DNA from: Lentilitoribacter sp. Alg239-R112
GTDB lineage: Bacteria > Pseudomonadota > Alphaproteobacteria > Rhizobiales > Rhizobiaceae
DNA: 64,000 nucleotides
Assembly: GCF_900537175.1 (NCBI RefSeq)
Contig: NZ_LS999833.1
Coordinates: 620,001 to 684,000 of the forward strand
Direction of reading: 5' to 3'
Shown: piece by piece, positions 38,068 to 46,624 of the stretch
How the letters are laid out: every line of letters starts with the position of its first letter
How positions within the stretch are numbered: the stretch's first letter is position 1
The notes under the pieces: model-generated
The model's input: the letters and a program-made list of their open reading frames with translations, nothing else
Told to the model about the DNA's origin: nothing
Database searches by the model: none
Position numbers and translations under genes: made by a program

Positions 38068-39012
38068 ATGGCTAAATCACATCGAATTTCCAACAGTTTG
38101 AAGGGTGCTTTAGTTGCTGATGCAGCCTCAATGGGAACACATTGGATTTACGATACAGATCGTGTCGCAAAAATTGCAAAAGCAAATGGCGGTTCGCTTG
38201 CTTTTATTCCTACAGATGAAAAAAATTATGAAAACACCAAGGGTTATTTCGCACACGCAAACCGCCCCAAGGGAACAAACACCCAATATGGTGAGGTTTT
38301 ACGCACAGCAATAATGTCAGTCTTGGCAAATTCCGGCAAATTTAACACAGTAAATTACCAGGAGGATTTTGCAGCGCATTTTGGCCCAGGCGGCACATAT
38401 ATTGGCTATATTGATTACGCAACGCGCGGTACTTTGGCAAACTTGGCGACAGAAGAAATAGACCCTTCCGGCACCGACGACACTCAATTGCCAGCGCTTT
38501 CCAGCCTGCCAGCTGTTGTTGCGGTAGATCCTTCTTCTATTGAAGCTGCAGTCCGCGTGACAAATAACAACGACTATTCGGTTAATGCAGGGAACATATT
38601 TTCTCATTTGTTAAACGCAGTACTAAATGGTGCTGAACTTAACGAAGCGCTTGAAGAAGCTTCAAATATTGGAGAGGAAGAATTCAGCGACCTTCTTAAG
38701 GCTGCTCTTGCGAGCGAAGAAACTGACAGTGTTGCCTACGGTCAAATTACGGGTAGAGCTTGTAATCTTGTTATGTCGGTGCCGCTTTGCTTTCATATTC
38801 TTCAAAACACAAATTCATTTGTAAATGCTATTGAAGCTAATAGTCTTGCCGCAGGTGACAATGCTGGCAGAGCCATCGTTATTGGAGCCATTGCAGGTGC
38901 TTATTATGGTTTTAACAATGACAAAGGCATTCCGCAAAAATGGGCCGACGAACTGGCCGATGCTGATGAGATTTTTGAACGTTGTGACGCTATGGGTGCA
39001 ATCACGAACTAA
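38068..39012 (+). CDS. ADP-ribosylglycohydrolase-family protein with altered metal site
   Basis: The 314-residue protein follows the ARH fold plan. It has GALVADAASMGTHWIYD near the N-terminus (the GALxGDAxG region), TDDTQ at 136-140, and AGDNAGRAIVIGAIAGAYYG near the C-terminus. ARH enzymes remove ADP-ribose from proteins or other molecules using two magnesium ions. Here the usual C-terminal DxDT metal motif is replaced by GDNAGR (263-268), a variant seen, as I recall, in J1-crystallin/SelJ-like members. Hydrolase activity is thus uncertain. It is transcribed alone, divergent from a chemoreceptor and upstream of the ribosomal operon. Confidence 0.75.
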   Translation: MAKSHRISNSLKGALVADAASMGTHWIYDTDRVAKIAKANGGSLAFIPTDEKNYENTKGYFAHANRPKGTNTQYGEVLRTAIMSVLANSGKFNTVNYQEDFAAHFGPGGTYIGYIDYATRGTLANLATEEIDPSGTDDTQLPALSSLPAVVAVDPSSIEAAVRVTNNNDYSVNAGNIFSHLLNAVLNGAELNEALEEASNIGEEEFSDLLKAALASEETDSVAYGQITGRACNLVMSVPLCFHILQNTNSFVNAIEANSLAAGDNAGRAIVIGAIAGAYYGFNNDKGIPQKWADELADADEIFERCDAMGAITN

Positions 39013-39048
39013 ATACAGCAATTTCAATGTTTTCCACCGTGAAAGCAC

Positions 39049-39076
39049 TTGCAATTGATCTATTTCACTGTATAAG
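39049..39076 (+). promoter_or_regulatory. Promoter of the rpsF operon
   Basis: TTGCAA (39049-39054) and TATAAG (39071-39076) are separated by 16 bp. This places a transcript start near 39083 and a leader of about 210 nt before rpsF. Confidence 0.5.
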
Positions 39077-39082
39077 CGGCCT

Positions 39083-39290
39083 CGTTACACGATCCGGTTT
39101 TTGGCTGGTGGCTGAACGGAGGGTAGATTCTTTTGAATTTACATGGTGCATGAAGTGCTCCGGCCTCCCGTGTCTCCGCTCACGATCCGTCATAACGTCT
39201 TTCTTGCCAGAAGCCATATGCTTCTCGAGACAAGTTCGTTGAGGCTTAGCCGCCAAATACCAGATCAAAACGCAAGAAAGGAAAGCCAAA
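39083..39290 (+). ncRNA. Structured 5' leader of rpsF, possible S6:S18 autoregulatory element
   Basis: The leader can fold into several short helices. Bases near 39116 (ACGGAGG) pair with CCTCCCGT near 39165 with a bulged C. Inside is TAGATTC-TTTT-GAATTTA, and CGTG/CACG pair downstream. CCG triplets, the core of known S6:S18-binding leaders, occur at the base of the outer helix. The ribosome binding site AAGGAAA precedes ATG 39291. The function is inferred by position. Confidence 0.3.
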
Positions 39291-39707
39291 ATGGCACTTT
39301 ACGAACATATCTTCCTTGCTCGCCAAGATTTATCTGGCGCTCAAGTAGATGAACTCGTGCAAAACTACAAAACTTTGCTCGAGGAAAATGGCGGCTCTGT
39401 TGGCCGTATTGAAAACTGGGGTTTGAAAAACCTTACATATCGCATGAAGAAAAACCGCAAAGCGCACTATGCTTTGATGGACATTGATGCACCTGCTGCT
39501 GCGGTCCACGAGATGGAACGCCAAATGCGCATCAACGAAGATGTTCTTCGTTACATGACTGTATCGGTTGATGGCCACGAAGAAGGCCCATCAGTTATGT
39601 TGCAAAAACGTGATCGCGATGATCGTGGCCGTGGTGGTGATCGTAATGGTCCCCGTGGTGACAGAGATGATCGTCCACGTCGCCCTCGCGAAAACGCAGC
39701 TGAATAG
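39291..39707 (+). CDS. rpsF: 30S ribosomal protein S6
   Basis: The 138-residue protein has the S6 fold: [23 protein letters not shown] at the N-terminus, [22 protein letters not shown] in the middle and [10 protein letters not shown] at the end of the core (about 100 residues). The last 30 residues are an Arg/Asp/Gly-rich tail, longer than in E. coli and probably disordered. S6 binds 16S rRNA together with S18, which is encoded 11 bp downstream. It is the first gene of rpsF-rpsR-DUF2232-rplI. Confidence 0.97.
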   Translation: MALYEHIFLARQDLSGAQVDELVQNYKTLLEENGGSVGRIENWGLKNLTYRMKKNRKAHYALMDIDAPAAAVHEMERQMRINEDVLRYMTVSVDGHEEGPSVMLQKRDRDDRGRGGDRNGPRGDRDDRPRRPRENAAE

Positions 39708-39718
39708 GAGACAAACAA

Positions 39719-39967
39719 ATGGTAGATATCAATCAAATTCCATCACGTCGTCCTTTTAGCCGTCGTCGTAAAACTTGCCCATTTTCTGGTGATAATGCTC
39801 CGCGTATAGATTACAAAGACGTACGCACATTACAGCGTTACATTTCTGAACGAGGCAAAATCGTTCCTTCACGTATCACTGCAGTGAGCCACAAAAAACA
39901 ACGTGAGTTGGCGAAAGCCATCAAACGTGCACGTTTCTTGGGTCTATTGCCTTACGTCGTTAAGTGA
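39719..39967 (+). CDS. rpsR: 30S ribosomal protein S18
   Basis: The 82-residue basic protein shows the S18 hallmarks [40 protein letters not shown] and [14 protein letters not shown]. It forms a dimer with S6 on the small subunit platform. It is translated from the same mRNA as rpsF. A hairpin with a short U-run follows the stop, so readthrough into the next genes may be partial. Confidence 0.97.
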   Translation: MVDINQIPSRRPFSRRRKTCPFSGDNAPRIDYKDVRTLQRYISERGKIVPSRITAVSHKKQRELAKAIKRARFLGLLPYVVK

Positions 39968-39975
39968 TTTGAGTT

Positions 39976-40000
39976 GGCGACCTTCATTGGTCGCCGCTTT
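39976..40000 (+). terminator. Hairpin after rpsR
   Basis: GGCGACC and GGTCGCC form a perfect 7-bp stem with a 6-nt loop, followed by GCTTTT. It is likely an attenuator inside the operon, since DUF2232 and rplI follow on the same strand. Confidence 0.5.
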
Positions 40001-40125
40001 TCCCGTATCTGAGGTGGGCTCATATACGAGATTTTAAAACCCATGTTGGGGCACCGAATAATCCGCACTATTGGATAATCCGGAATATGTAGCCTCTAAC
40101 TGCTTATATGCAGGACAGCGAGCAA

Positions 40126-41088
40126 ATGACTTTGAATACAAATTCATTATTGATTGGACTATTGGCAGGTGTCGCCAGCGCAATTTTGTTGCTCGCGTCT
40201 GGCCAACCATCTTTGCTTTCAATTTTTCTATTTGCCGCTGCTGCTCTTCCTATTTTTATCGCGGGTCTAGGTTGGTCAAACCAAGCTTCATTTACCGCGG
40301 TTACTAGCACATTCATCATACTTGCCATCGCAGCATCCCCAGAAACTGCGCTTGTGAGCACCGTTACAACGCTGCTACCTTCAGCGTGGCTTTCACACCT
40401 GACAACACTTGCCCGCTCTGCAGATGAAGTTGGCGGACCAGACGATAAGCTTGTTTGGTATCCATTTCCGCAAATCATGTTGCATCTGGCAACGCTTATG
40501 GTGTTTGCGACACTTATGATCGGCTGGCTGATTGATTATGGGCCAGACGTCGTGGGGCAAGTTGTTGCAGCATTTATTGATGCGTTCAATCAGTCTGGCG
40601 AACAACCTATCGCGATTCAAAACATCGAGGCCATGACAACAACACTGACTAAATTGCTACCATTTATACAAAGTGCAATGTGGGTCATTATTCTATTTAC
40701 TGCTTGGTACCTAGCAGGGCACATTGTGCGGCTTTCAGGCCGCTCAAAGCGTCCGCGTGATAATATGCATACTTCGCTTCGCATGCCATCACTGGCGCTC
40801 ATCTTTTTAGGCGGAGGTCTTGTGTTGATGTTCTTTGACGGAACTATCTCCTATATCGGAGCTGCCATCGCAGGTGGTTTTGGCGCAGGATTTATGATGG
40901 CGGGCTTAGCCCTTTTCCATAAAAACACCCTTGGCAAGCTTTGGCGCGGAGCGGCGCTCTGGACCGTCTATGTACTCATTTTACTTTTCTCAATTCCAGC
41001 AATCATTTTTGCCATTATGGGCCTCTTAGAGGCAGGCAAACCTGTTCCGATGCTGGTAAGTCAAAAACCAAACGAATCTAAAGAATAA
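40126..41088 (+). CDS. DUF2232 integral membrane protein in the ribosomal operon
   Basis: The 320-residue protein has about eight hydrophobic segments and no visible catalytic motif. It fits the DUF2232 family, whose genes commonly sit between rpsR and rplI in alphaproteobacteria. The function is unknown. ATG 40126 has AGGA 10 bp upstream; ATG 40108 is in frame but has no ribosome binding site. The 160-bp gap after rpsR contains a hairpin. rplI follows after 19 bp, so the two are co-transcribed. Confidence 0.8.
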   Translation: MTLNTNSLLIGLLAGVASAILLLASGQPSLLSIFLFAAAALPIFIAGLGWSNQASFTAVTSTFIILAIAASPETALVSTVTTLLPSAWLSHLTTLARSADEVGGPDDKLVWYPFPQIMLHLATLMVFATLMIGWLIDYGPDVVGQVVAAFIDAFNQSGEQPIAIQNIEAMTTTLTKLLPFIQSAMWVIILFTAWYLAGHIVRLSGRSKRPRDNMHTSLRMPSLALIFLGGGLVLMFFDGTISYIGAAIAGGFGAGFMMAGLALFHKNTLGKLWRGAALWTVYVLILLFSIPAIIFAIMGLLEAGKPVPMLVSQKPNESKE

Positions 41089-41107
41089 TCTTGAAAGGAT
41101 AATCGAC

Positions 41108-41737
41108 ATGAAAGTCATTCTACTAGAACGAGTTGCCAAACTTGGCCATATGGGCGAAGAAGTTAAAGTTAAAGATGGTTACGCGCGTAACTTTCTATTG
41201 CCACTTGGAAAAGCACTTCGCGCCAATGCAGCAAATCGCGCACGTTTTGAAGCAGACCGCGAAATTATTGAAGAAAAAAACAAAGAGCGTATGTCCAGCG
41301 CCCAAGAAGTTGGCGATGCACTTGACGGTAAGAGCTTTGTTGTAATCCGCTCTGCTGGTGAAACTGGTCAACTTTACGGTTCAGTTGCTTCTCGTGATGT
41401 TATTTCAATCTTGGCTGAAAATGGCTTTAAAGTTCAGCGTAGTCAGGTTGATCTTAACACACCAATTAAAACACTTGGCCTTCACACAATTACGCTTAAC
41501 CTGCATGCTGACGTTGTTATCTCAGTTGAATTTAACATTGGACGTACTGCTGATGAAGCTGAGCTACAAGCGCAAGGTATCGACATGTCATCTGCTGATG
41601 CGATGTATGATCTAGCTGAAAAAGCTGAAGCTGAAGAAGCCAGCGAAGGCGAAGCTGTTGAGGGTGAAGAAGGCGTTGCTGAAGAGGCATCTGATGAAGC
41701 AGTTGCAGACGACGCATCTGAGGAAGATGAAGCCTAG
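41108..41737 (+). CDS. rplI: 50S ribosomal protein L9 with acidic C-terminal extension
   Basis: The 209-residue protein starts [36 protein letters not shown], the L9 signature, followed by the long connecting helix and the C-terminal RNA-binding domain, ending near residue 150. The last 50 to 60 residues are almost only Glu, Ala, Asp, Ser and Val, an acidic tail absent from E. coli L9. AAAGGATAAT precedes the start. A strong terminator lies 40 bp after the stop and closes the operon. Confidence 0.96.
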   Translation: MKVILLERVAKLGHMGEEVKVKDGYARNFLLPLGKALRANAANRARFEADREIIEEKNKERMSSAQEVGDALDGKSFVVIRSAGETGQLYGSVASRDVISILAENGFKVQRSQVDLNTPIKTLGLHTITLNLHADVVISVEFNIGRTADEAELQAQGIDMSSADAMYDLAEKAEAEEASEGEAVEGEEGVAEEASDEAVADDASEEDEA

Positions 41738-41777
41738 TTTTTAGACTTCAACAAACGAAGACTGAACATACCTACTT

Positions 41778-41809
41778 AAAACCCTGCTTGATATTCAGGC
41801 AGGGTTTTT
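41778..41809 (+). terminator. Rho-independent terminator of the rpsF-rplI operon
   Basis: AAAACCCTGC and GCAGGGTTTT form a perfect 10-bp stem with an 11-nt loop and a following T-run. Confidence 0.88.
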
Positions 41810-41883
41810 ATTGTTGGGGTACAAATTCTGGATATACTTGGATTTCGCTTTAAACGCGGTGCTTTTATGCATATGATCATTTT

Positions 41884-42774
41884 ATGAGTGAAGCCCCCAC
41901 CATATCCAAGCAAGAAGCAGCTGCCATACTTAAGTTTTATGCTGAGGCTGGGGTCGTTGATTTATTAAATGATGAACCAATTGATCGCTTTGAGGTAAGC
42001 CGCAAACAACTTGAAGAAAAACGTGCGAAACGCGGCAATGTAAATCCCGCGCTTAGCCCGCGTGTTGCCGCAGCGACATCAAGAAAAAGTACGTCCCCTC
42101 GCTTAACGACAGATAAACCTGCAGCATCTCCCATTCAAGCTGCAAGTACTAACATCACTGTGCCCGATCAAGAAAAGATTGATGAAGCACGAGCGCTCGC
42201 CAAATCTGCCAACAGCGTTGATGAACTCAAGGAGTTGCTCGCGGACTTTAAAGGTTGCAATCTTCGACAAGGCGCGAAAAATACCGTTTTTGCAGATGGC
42301 AACCCAAATGCGCCAATTATGTTTATCGGCAAAGCTCCAGGGCGCGATGAAGATCGGCAAGGCGTACCTTTTGTTGGCCCTATTGGGCAGTTGTTCGACA
42401 AAATGCTGGCCGCTATCGACCTGGACCGAGACAAGAGTTACATCACAAACATCGTTCCATGGCGCCCACCAGGAAATCGAACTCCCGTACCGCATGAAAT
42501 TGAACTTTGTCGACCTTTTGCCGTACGCCATATTGAACTCATCAAACCCAAGCTGATCGTCCTGATGGGAAATGTGTCAACTCAAACGCTGCTTGAGACA
42601 AATAAAAATATTTTGTCCCTACGTGGAACATGGGCAGAATATGATGTTGGCGGTGAAAAAGTGCCAACCATGCCGACATTGCATCCTGATCATCTGATCA
42701 AAAATCCGGCCTCAAAACGAAATGCGTGGAAAGATCTGCTTGCTATATCTGCTAGATTAAAAGAGCTTACATAA
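41884..42774 (+). CDS. Uracil-DNA glycosylase, family 4-like
   Basis: The 296-residue protein has a low-complexity N-terminal 110 residues, then a UDG superfamily domain. Motif 1 reads IGKAPGRDEDRQGVPFVG (from 149), the DNA-contact motif TNIVPWRPPGNRTP begins at 188, and the second active-site motif is LHPDHLI with His267. Family 4 enzymes remove uracil from DNA and bind an iron-sulfur cluster. Only two candidate cluster cysteines are visible in this part (C125, C209). The usual motif 1 GE is GK here (Lys150). Such N-terminally extended forms are typical of alphaproteobacteria. It stands alone and ends 9 bp from the convergent dehydrogenase gene. Confidence 0.85.
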   Translation: MSEAPTISKQEAAAILKFYAEAGVVDLLNDEPIDRFEVSRKQLEEKRAKRGNVNPALSPRVAAATSRKSTSPRLTTDKPAASPIQAASTNITVPDQEKIDEARALAKSANSVDELKELLADFKGCNLRQGAKNTVFADGNPNAPIMFIGKAPGRDEDRQGVPFVGPIGQLFDKMLAAIDLDRDKSYITNIVPWRPPGNRTPVPHEIELCRPFAVRHIELIKPKLIVLMGNVSTQTLLETNKNILSLRGTWAEYDVGGEKVPTMPTLHPDHLIKNPASKRNAWKDLLAISARLKELT

Positions 42775-42783
42775 CTTCAAGTA

Positions 42784-43746
42784 TCAGCTCATTTCATCTT
42801 CAATATATGCCTTAATAATGCTCTCAAAATCTGTATCTTCAAAAAAACCCAACATGTAAGCTCTATTCGGTTTCAACTCTGCAACCCATGTTTCTACAAT
42901 GTCTTTGATCTTTTGATCATGTTCAATCTGAATGAGCTCCACGACCTCTTGCCCCGCAACATTACGTAGAGCAGCCAGTATATCTTTAACTGACGCATTT
43001 ATTCCAGGCAGCATGATGCATCTATCATTACCTAAGTCTGCGCCGTCTATTTCGGCGGCATGAATTATGTTTCTAATGATTATGCGCGGTGAGGAGAACC
43101 AATGGCTATAACCTTCGCCGACAGGGCAGATGGCCTTCTCACCATTAAGAGGCTCTCGAACAATCGAAGATAGAAAAGATGATGCCGCCGCATTGGGCTT
43201 ACCGGGACGCACAGTAATCGTTGGTAAGCGTATACCACGCCCATCTATCAACCCGCGGCGGGAATAATCATTTAGTAGTAACTCGCAAATGACTTTTTGA
43301 GTGCCATAGGAGCTTCGTGGTGCGCGAATGAAGTGATCTCTTATTGGCTGCGGTGTATCGGCAGAATAAACGGCGATGGATGATGAGAAGACAACAATAG
43401 GAGGTTTTTCTAACATAACGCATCGTGCAAGCAGGTTTCGCATTCCGTCAAGATTTACCTCATAACCCAGCTCAAGGTCTGCCTCTGCCTGACCGGATAC
43501 AATGGATGCCAAATGATAGATAACATCAACATCGTCCTCGATGACATCACCGACACTTTGTATATCGGTTATATCAAACTTTTTATATGTGATTGGAAAT
43601 TCGGCTTCAAAGTCCGTCTGCGGCGACACCATATCGCATAATGCAATTTGTTTGATTTTCTCGCCACGCAATTCTCCCTTTTCAACCAGAGCCTTTGTCA
43701 GTTTCTGGCCAATAAAACCTGATCCACCCAAAATAGCGATTTTCAT
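42784..43746 (-). CDS. NAD-dependent epimerase/dehydratase family protein (D-erythronate dehydrogenase-like)
   Basis: The 320-residue extended short-chain dehydrogenase starts MKIAILGGSGFIGQKL, with the GxxGxxG nucleotide motif. The catalytic serines are in VVFSSSIAVY and the YxxxK pair in SSYGTQK. TVRPGKPNAAASSFLSSI and a C-terminal domain follow. The TVRPGKPN segment is shared with DenD, which oxidises D-erythronate to the 2-oxo acid. In many genomes denD sits with otn genes, but no such neighbours are present, so the substrate is open. GGA lies 7 bp before ATG 43746; the ATG five codons upstream lacks a site. Confidence 0.82.
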   Translation of the reverse strand: MKIAILGGSGFIGQKLTKALVEKGELRGEKIKQIALCDMVSPQTDFEAEFPITYKKFDITDIQSVGDVIEDDVDVIYHLASIVSGQAEADLELGYEVNLDGMRNLLARCVMLEKPPIVVFSSSIAVYSADTPQPIRDHFIRAPRSSYGTQKVICELLLNDYSRRGLIDGRGIRLPTITVRPGKPNAAASSFLSSIVREPLNGEKAICPVGEGYSHWFSSPRIIIRNIIHAAEIDGADLGNDRCIMLPGINASVKDILAALRNVAGQEVVELIQIEHDQKIKDIVETWVAELKPNRAYMLGFFEDTDFESIIKAYIEDEMS

Positions 43747-43991
43747 ATCAAATCCACTCAACAGTCACTTCATTCTTATTTATGAATAAAATCAATAGCA
43801 TGGCATTTGCGGCAAAAGAAGTACCTTCCATATTAATATTTTGTAATTGCCAAATACAATAATCCGTGTCATTGGCGAATATAAGTTTAGTACGATTTGC
43901 TTTGGTCGTGCGCAAAGTTGAAACAAAGCATTTATTTAAAAATTGTCTGCAGCAACTAATTTTGGGCTGCTCGTTTTGAAAGTTGTCCGCT

Positions 43992-45269
43992 ATGAGAGCT
44001 ATGATTTCTCCGGTGTTCGCGCTTCTTGTATCCACTCTACTTATGCAAATTGGTGGAGGTATGGCTGGTTATCTTTTGCCGCTTCGTGCCGCAGAGGAAG
44101 GCTGGGATACGCTTCTCATCTCGTTATTTGCAGCCAGTTTTGCAATGGCTTTTACGCTTGGATGTGTAGTTGTGCCGCGTATTGTTTTCCTTGTTGGGCA
44201 TATTCGCGTCTTCTCCGCATTAACCGCTGCTATGGCAATATCTTTACTGCTTCACTCAGTTATTGTTGATCCATTTGCCTGGGCTGTTTTTCGTGGCATT
44301 CACGGCTTTGCCATAGCTGGAACATATATGGTGCTCGAAAGTTGGTTGAATGAAAAGTCAACCAACGAAGCACGCGGTACGATCTTTGCGATCTATATGA
44401 TTATGAGCACATGCGGGATCATGATTGGACAATTTCTCGTGCCGTTGGGCGATACGAGTGATACTATTTTATTCATCGTTTGCGCATTGGCATTTCTTGC
44501 ATCCCTATTCCCGACCACACTTACAACTGCTGCATCACCGAACCCGCTAACAACAGTTAGATTTGATCTCAAGGCGCTGTTTCACCGCTCACCCATTGCA
44601 ACGGTTACAGCTCTATTTTGTGGCTTGGTGACCGGCACATGGTTTAGCCTTGGTCCTGTATTTGTAACGTTGCGAGACATCACAACATCGGACGGCGCAA
44701 TCATGCTGGCAAGCGCAATGGCTGGTGGTACGTTGGGACAGTTCCCCTTTGGTGTCCTGTCAGATAAAATTGATCGGCGTATTGTTATGATCATTATTTC
44801 TGTTCTGGGCAGTCTTTCTTGCCTGGCGGTCTATTTCATTGATCTTGAAAGTTTGAATTTCTTCTTTGTACTCATGTTCTTTCTTGGGCTTGCTATTTTT
44901 CCGCTTTATTCAATTGCCATTGCCCACGCGAACGATTTTTCCGCCGCCGATGAATTTGTCGAAACCTCAAGTGGGCTTCTCGTGATATATGGTGCGGGTT
45001 CGGTCGCCGGTCCAATCATCGGTGCTTTTGCTATGCAAGGCTTAGGCCCGGAAGGCATGTTTGCGCTGATGTCCATATCTTTCGCAATTGTTGCCATCTA
45101 CGCAGCCTATCGCTTGCAACAACGGGACCAAGTGCCCGAAGAAGATCGTATGGATTACGGCATCACACCAGTTGGGCGATCTTTATCACCACAGACATTT
45201 GAACTGGATCCAAGATCTGACCCTGAATGGGGCAGCGAGATTGAAGAAGACACAGAAACTAACCAATAA
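43992..45269 (+). CDS. MFS transporter, YcaD-like
   Basis: The 425-residue protein has about twelve hydrophobic segments in two halves and the MFS loop motif GVLSDKIDRR between helices 8 and 9. The first half has LESWLNEKSTNEARGTIFA, typical of the YcaD/CynX-type subgroup of uncharacterised exporters. The tail after residue 390 is acidic. ATG 43992 is chosen over TTG 43983. The substrate is not known. It converges on a DMT transporter gene with only 4 bp between stops. The upstream divergent gene is the dehydrogenase, 245 bp away. Confidence 0.85.
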   Translation: MRAMISPVFALLVSTLLMQIGGGMAGYLLPLRAAEEGWDTLLISLFAASFAMAFTLGCVVVPRIVFLVGHIRVFSALTAAMAISLLLHSVIVDPFAWAVFRGIHGFAIAGTYMVLESWLNEKSTNEARGTIFAIYMIMSTCGIMIGQFLVPLGDTSDTILFIVCALAFLASLFPTTLTTAASPNPLTTVRFDLKALFHRSPIATVTALFCGLVTGTWFSLGPVFVTLRDITTSDGAIMLASAMAGGTLGQFPFGVLSDKIDRRIVMIIISVLGSLSCLAVYFIDLESLNFFFVLMFFLGLAIFPLYSIAIAHANDFSAADEFVETSSGLLVIYGAGSVAGPIIGAFAMQGLGPEGMFALMSISFAIVAIYAAYRLQQRDQVPEEDRMDYGITPVGRSLSPQTFELDPRSDPEWGSEIEEDTETNQ

Positions 45270-45273
45270 ATTA

Positions 45274-46275
45274 CTAAGTTTGACTGCCTGTTTGCCTCCG
45301 GCTTTCTTTGCGTGGAAGGCCAAGACGATGCTCACGGAAAATAATGAAAATACCCGCGGCAGCAACAATTGCTGTACCGATGAGCATCTGGCTTTGTGGT
45401 AAGTCTCCAAATAATATGTAGCTAAGTACAATGCCAAACAGGATCGATGTATAGTCAAAGGGTGCAATGACGGAAACAGATGCATGACGATAACATTCGG
45501 TCATCAAAATTTGCCCGATACCACCGATAATTCCACAACTGACCAGGAGTGTAGCATTATACAAATCAAGCGGAACCCAACCAAAGAAATAAGTCATAGC
45601 CGCAAAGAATGACGCCATACTAGAGAAGTAGATAACAATCGTGGGGGATTTTTCAGTTTTCACAAGCGCACGCACAAAAATTGTCGCCACCGCTGCAAAA
45701 ATCGTCGATAAGATCGTGGCAATCACGCCATGATATTCGTCTACATTCCCAACACTATCAAAGAGTGTAATGCGCGGCCATGAAATGATCAGTACGCCGC
45801 ACATGCCCATAGCAACAGCTGCCCAACGATAAAGACGGACACGCTCACCCAAAAGTATGGCGGCAAAAATGACCGCAAATAGTGGTGTAGCATGGCGAAG
45901 TGCGACAACATCCGGCAAAGGTAGTTTTGTTAAACCATAAAAGCCAAGCCCCATACCAAAACAACCAACGATTGAACGACCCAGATGCGCTAAGGGCCGT
46001 TTTGTATAATAAGCTTGCCCCAACTGACCACGATAACCAAGATAAACCACCACAGGAAGGATAGCGAAAAATGCGCGAAAGAAAACGATCTGGCCAACGG
46101 GAATACCATCTCCAACCAGTTTTATCATAGCTGACATGGAAACTAAAAACCCGACAGATGCGACTTTTAAGGTGATGCCAAGCAGTTCATTACCAGTTTC
46201 ATACTGAGACTCTTCATCGCTGGCTTTTTCGGCGGTGTTGCTTACTTCCCCACCTTTGATGCCCTCATTTTTCAC
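45274..46275 (-). CDS. EamA/DMT superfamily transporter
   Basis: The 333-residue protein has a 35-residue hydrophilic N-terminus, then ten hydrophobic segments arranged as two EamA repeats. FFRAFFAILPV and LRHATPLFAVIFAAILLGERVR in the first repeat, and FDYTSILFGIVLSYILFGD in the second, match the usual EamA pattern. These proteins export or import metabolites; the substrate is not predictable. It is transcribed from a 350-bp region shared with pepN, which contains a perfect CtrA-type box. Confidence 0.85.
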   Translation of the reverse strand: MKNEGIKGGEVSNTAEKASDEESQYETGNELLGITLKVASVGFLVSMSAMIKLVGDGIPVGQIVFFRAFFAILPVVVYLGYRGQLGQAYYTKRPLAHLGRSIVGCFGMGLGFYGLTKLPLPDVVALRHATPLFAVIFAAILLGERVRLYRWAAVAMGMCGVLIISWPRITLFDSVGNVDEYHGVIATILSTIFAAVATIFVRALVKTEKSPTIVIYFSSMASFFAAMTYFFGWVPLDLYNATLLVSCGIIGGIGQILMTECYRHASVSVIAPFDYTSILFGIVLSYILFGDLPQSQMLIGTAIVAAAGIFIIFREHRLGLPRKESRRQTGSQT

Positions 46276-46624
46276 GAATCATTCCTTTGTAAATCTAAGG
46301 ATTAAGTACATCAAATTTACAAATTCGTCGCATTCAAACTTGTTTTGTTCTTATTCATGGGATTGATTGATTATGGCATTGACGCGAAAATGATCACACA
46401 ATCAGGTATTAATCAGCCCAATACTCAAGTAAATTCAAGTAATTACAGCTTAGAATAAATAAATATTGCATGATCTATTTTTTTAACCAATTGTTAAGCT
46501 TCAAGACAGGCTGGATTCATAGGTTTTTGGCAATTATGATAACGGTTCATTAGCTCTATTTGTGCTTATTATTGCTTCTGATTGGGAAAATCGCTTAGCG
46601 GTTCAAAATATGGGACGATAAATA
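46276..46624. other. Divergent intergenic region DMT transporter / pepN
   Basis: This 349-bp AT-rich region has no gene. Its one clear signal is a CtrA-type box at 46483-46497. GGGACGATAAATA just before 46625 gives pepN a weak ribosome binding site. Confidence 0.5.
46483..46497. promoter_or_regulatory. Perfect CtrA-type box TTAA-N7-TTAA
   Basis: TTAACCAATTGTTAA matches the full CtrA consensus of cell-cycle controlled alphaproteobacterial promoters. It lies 128 bp before pepN and about 210 bp before the DMT gene. Chance occurrence in AT-rich DNA is possible. Confidence 0.4.

Noticed and set aside
39028-39050. parS-like sequence near TTTTCCACCGTGAAAG
   Set aside because: It has an inserted base and mismatches against the ParB site, and no other copy or par gene is nearby.
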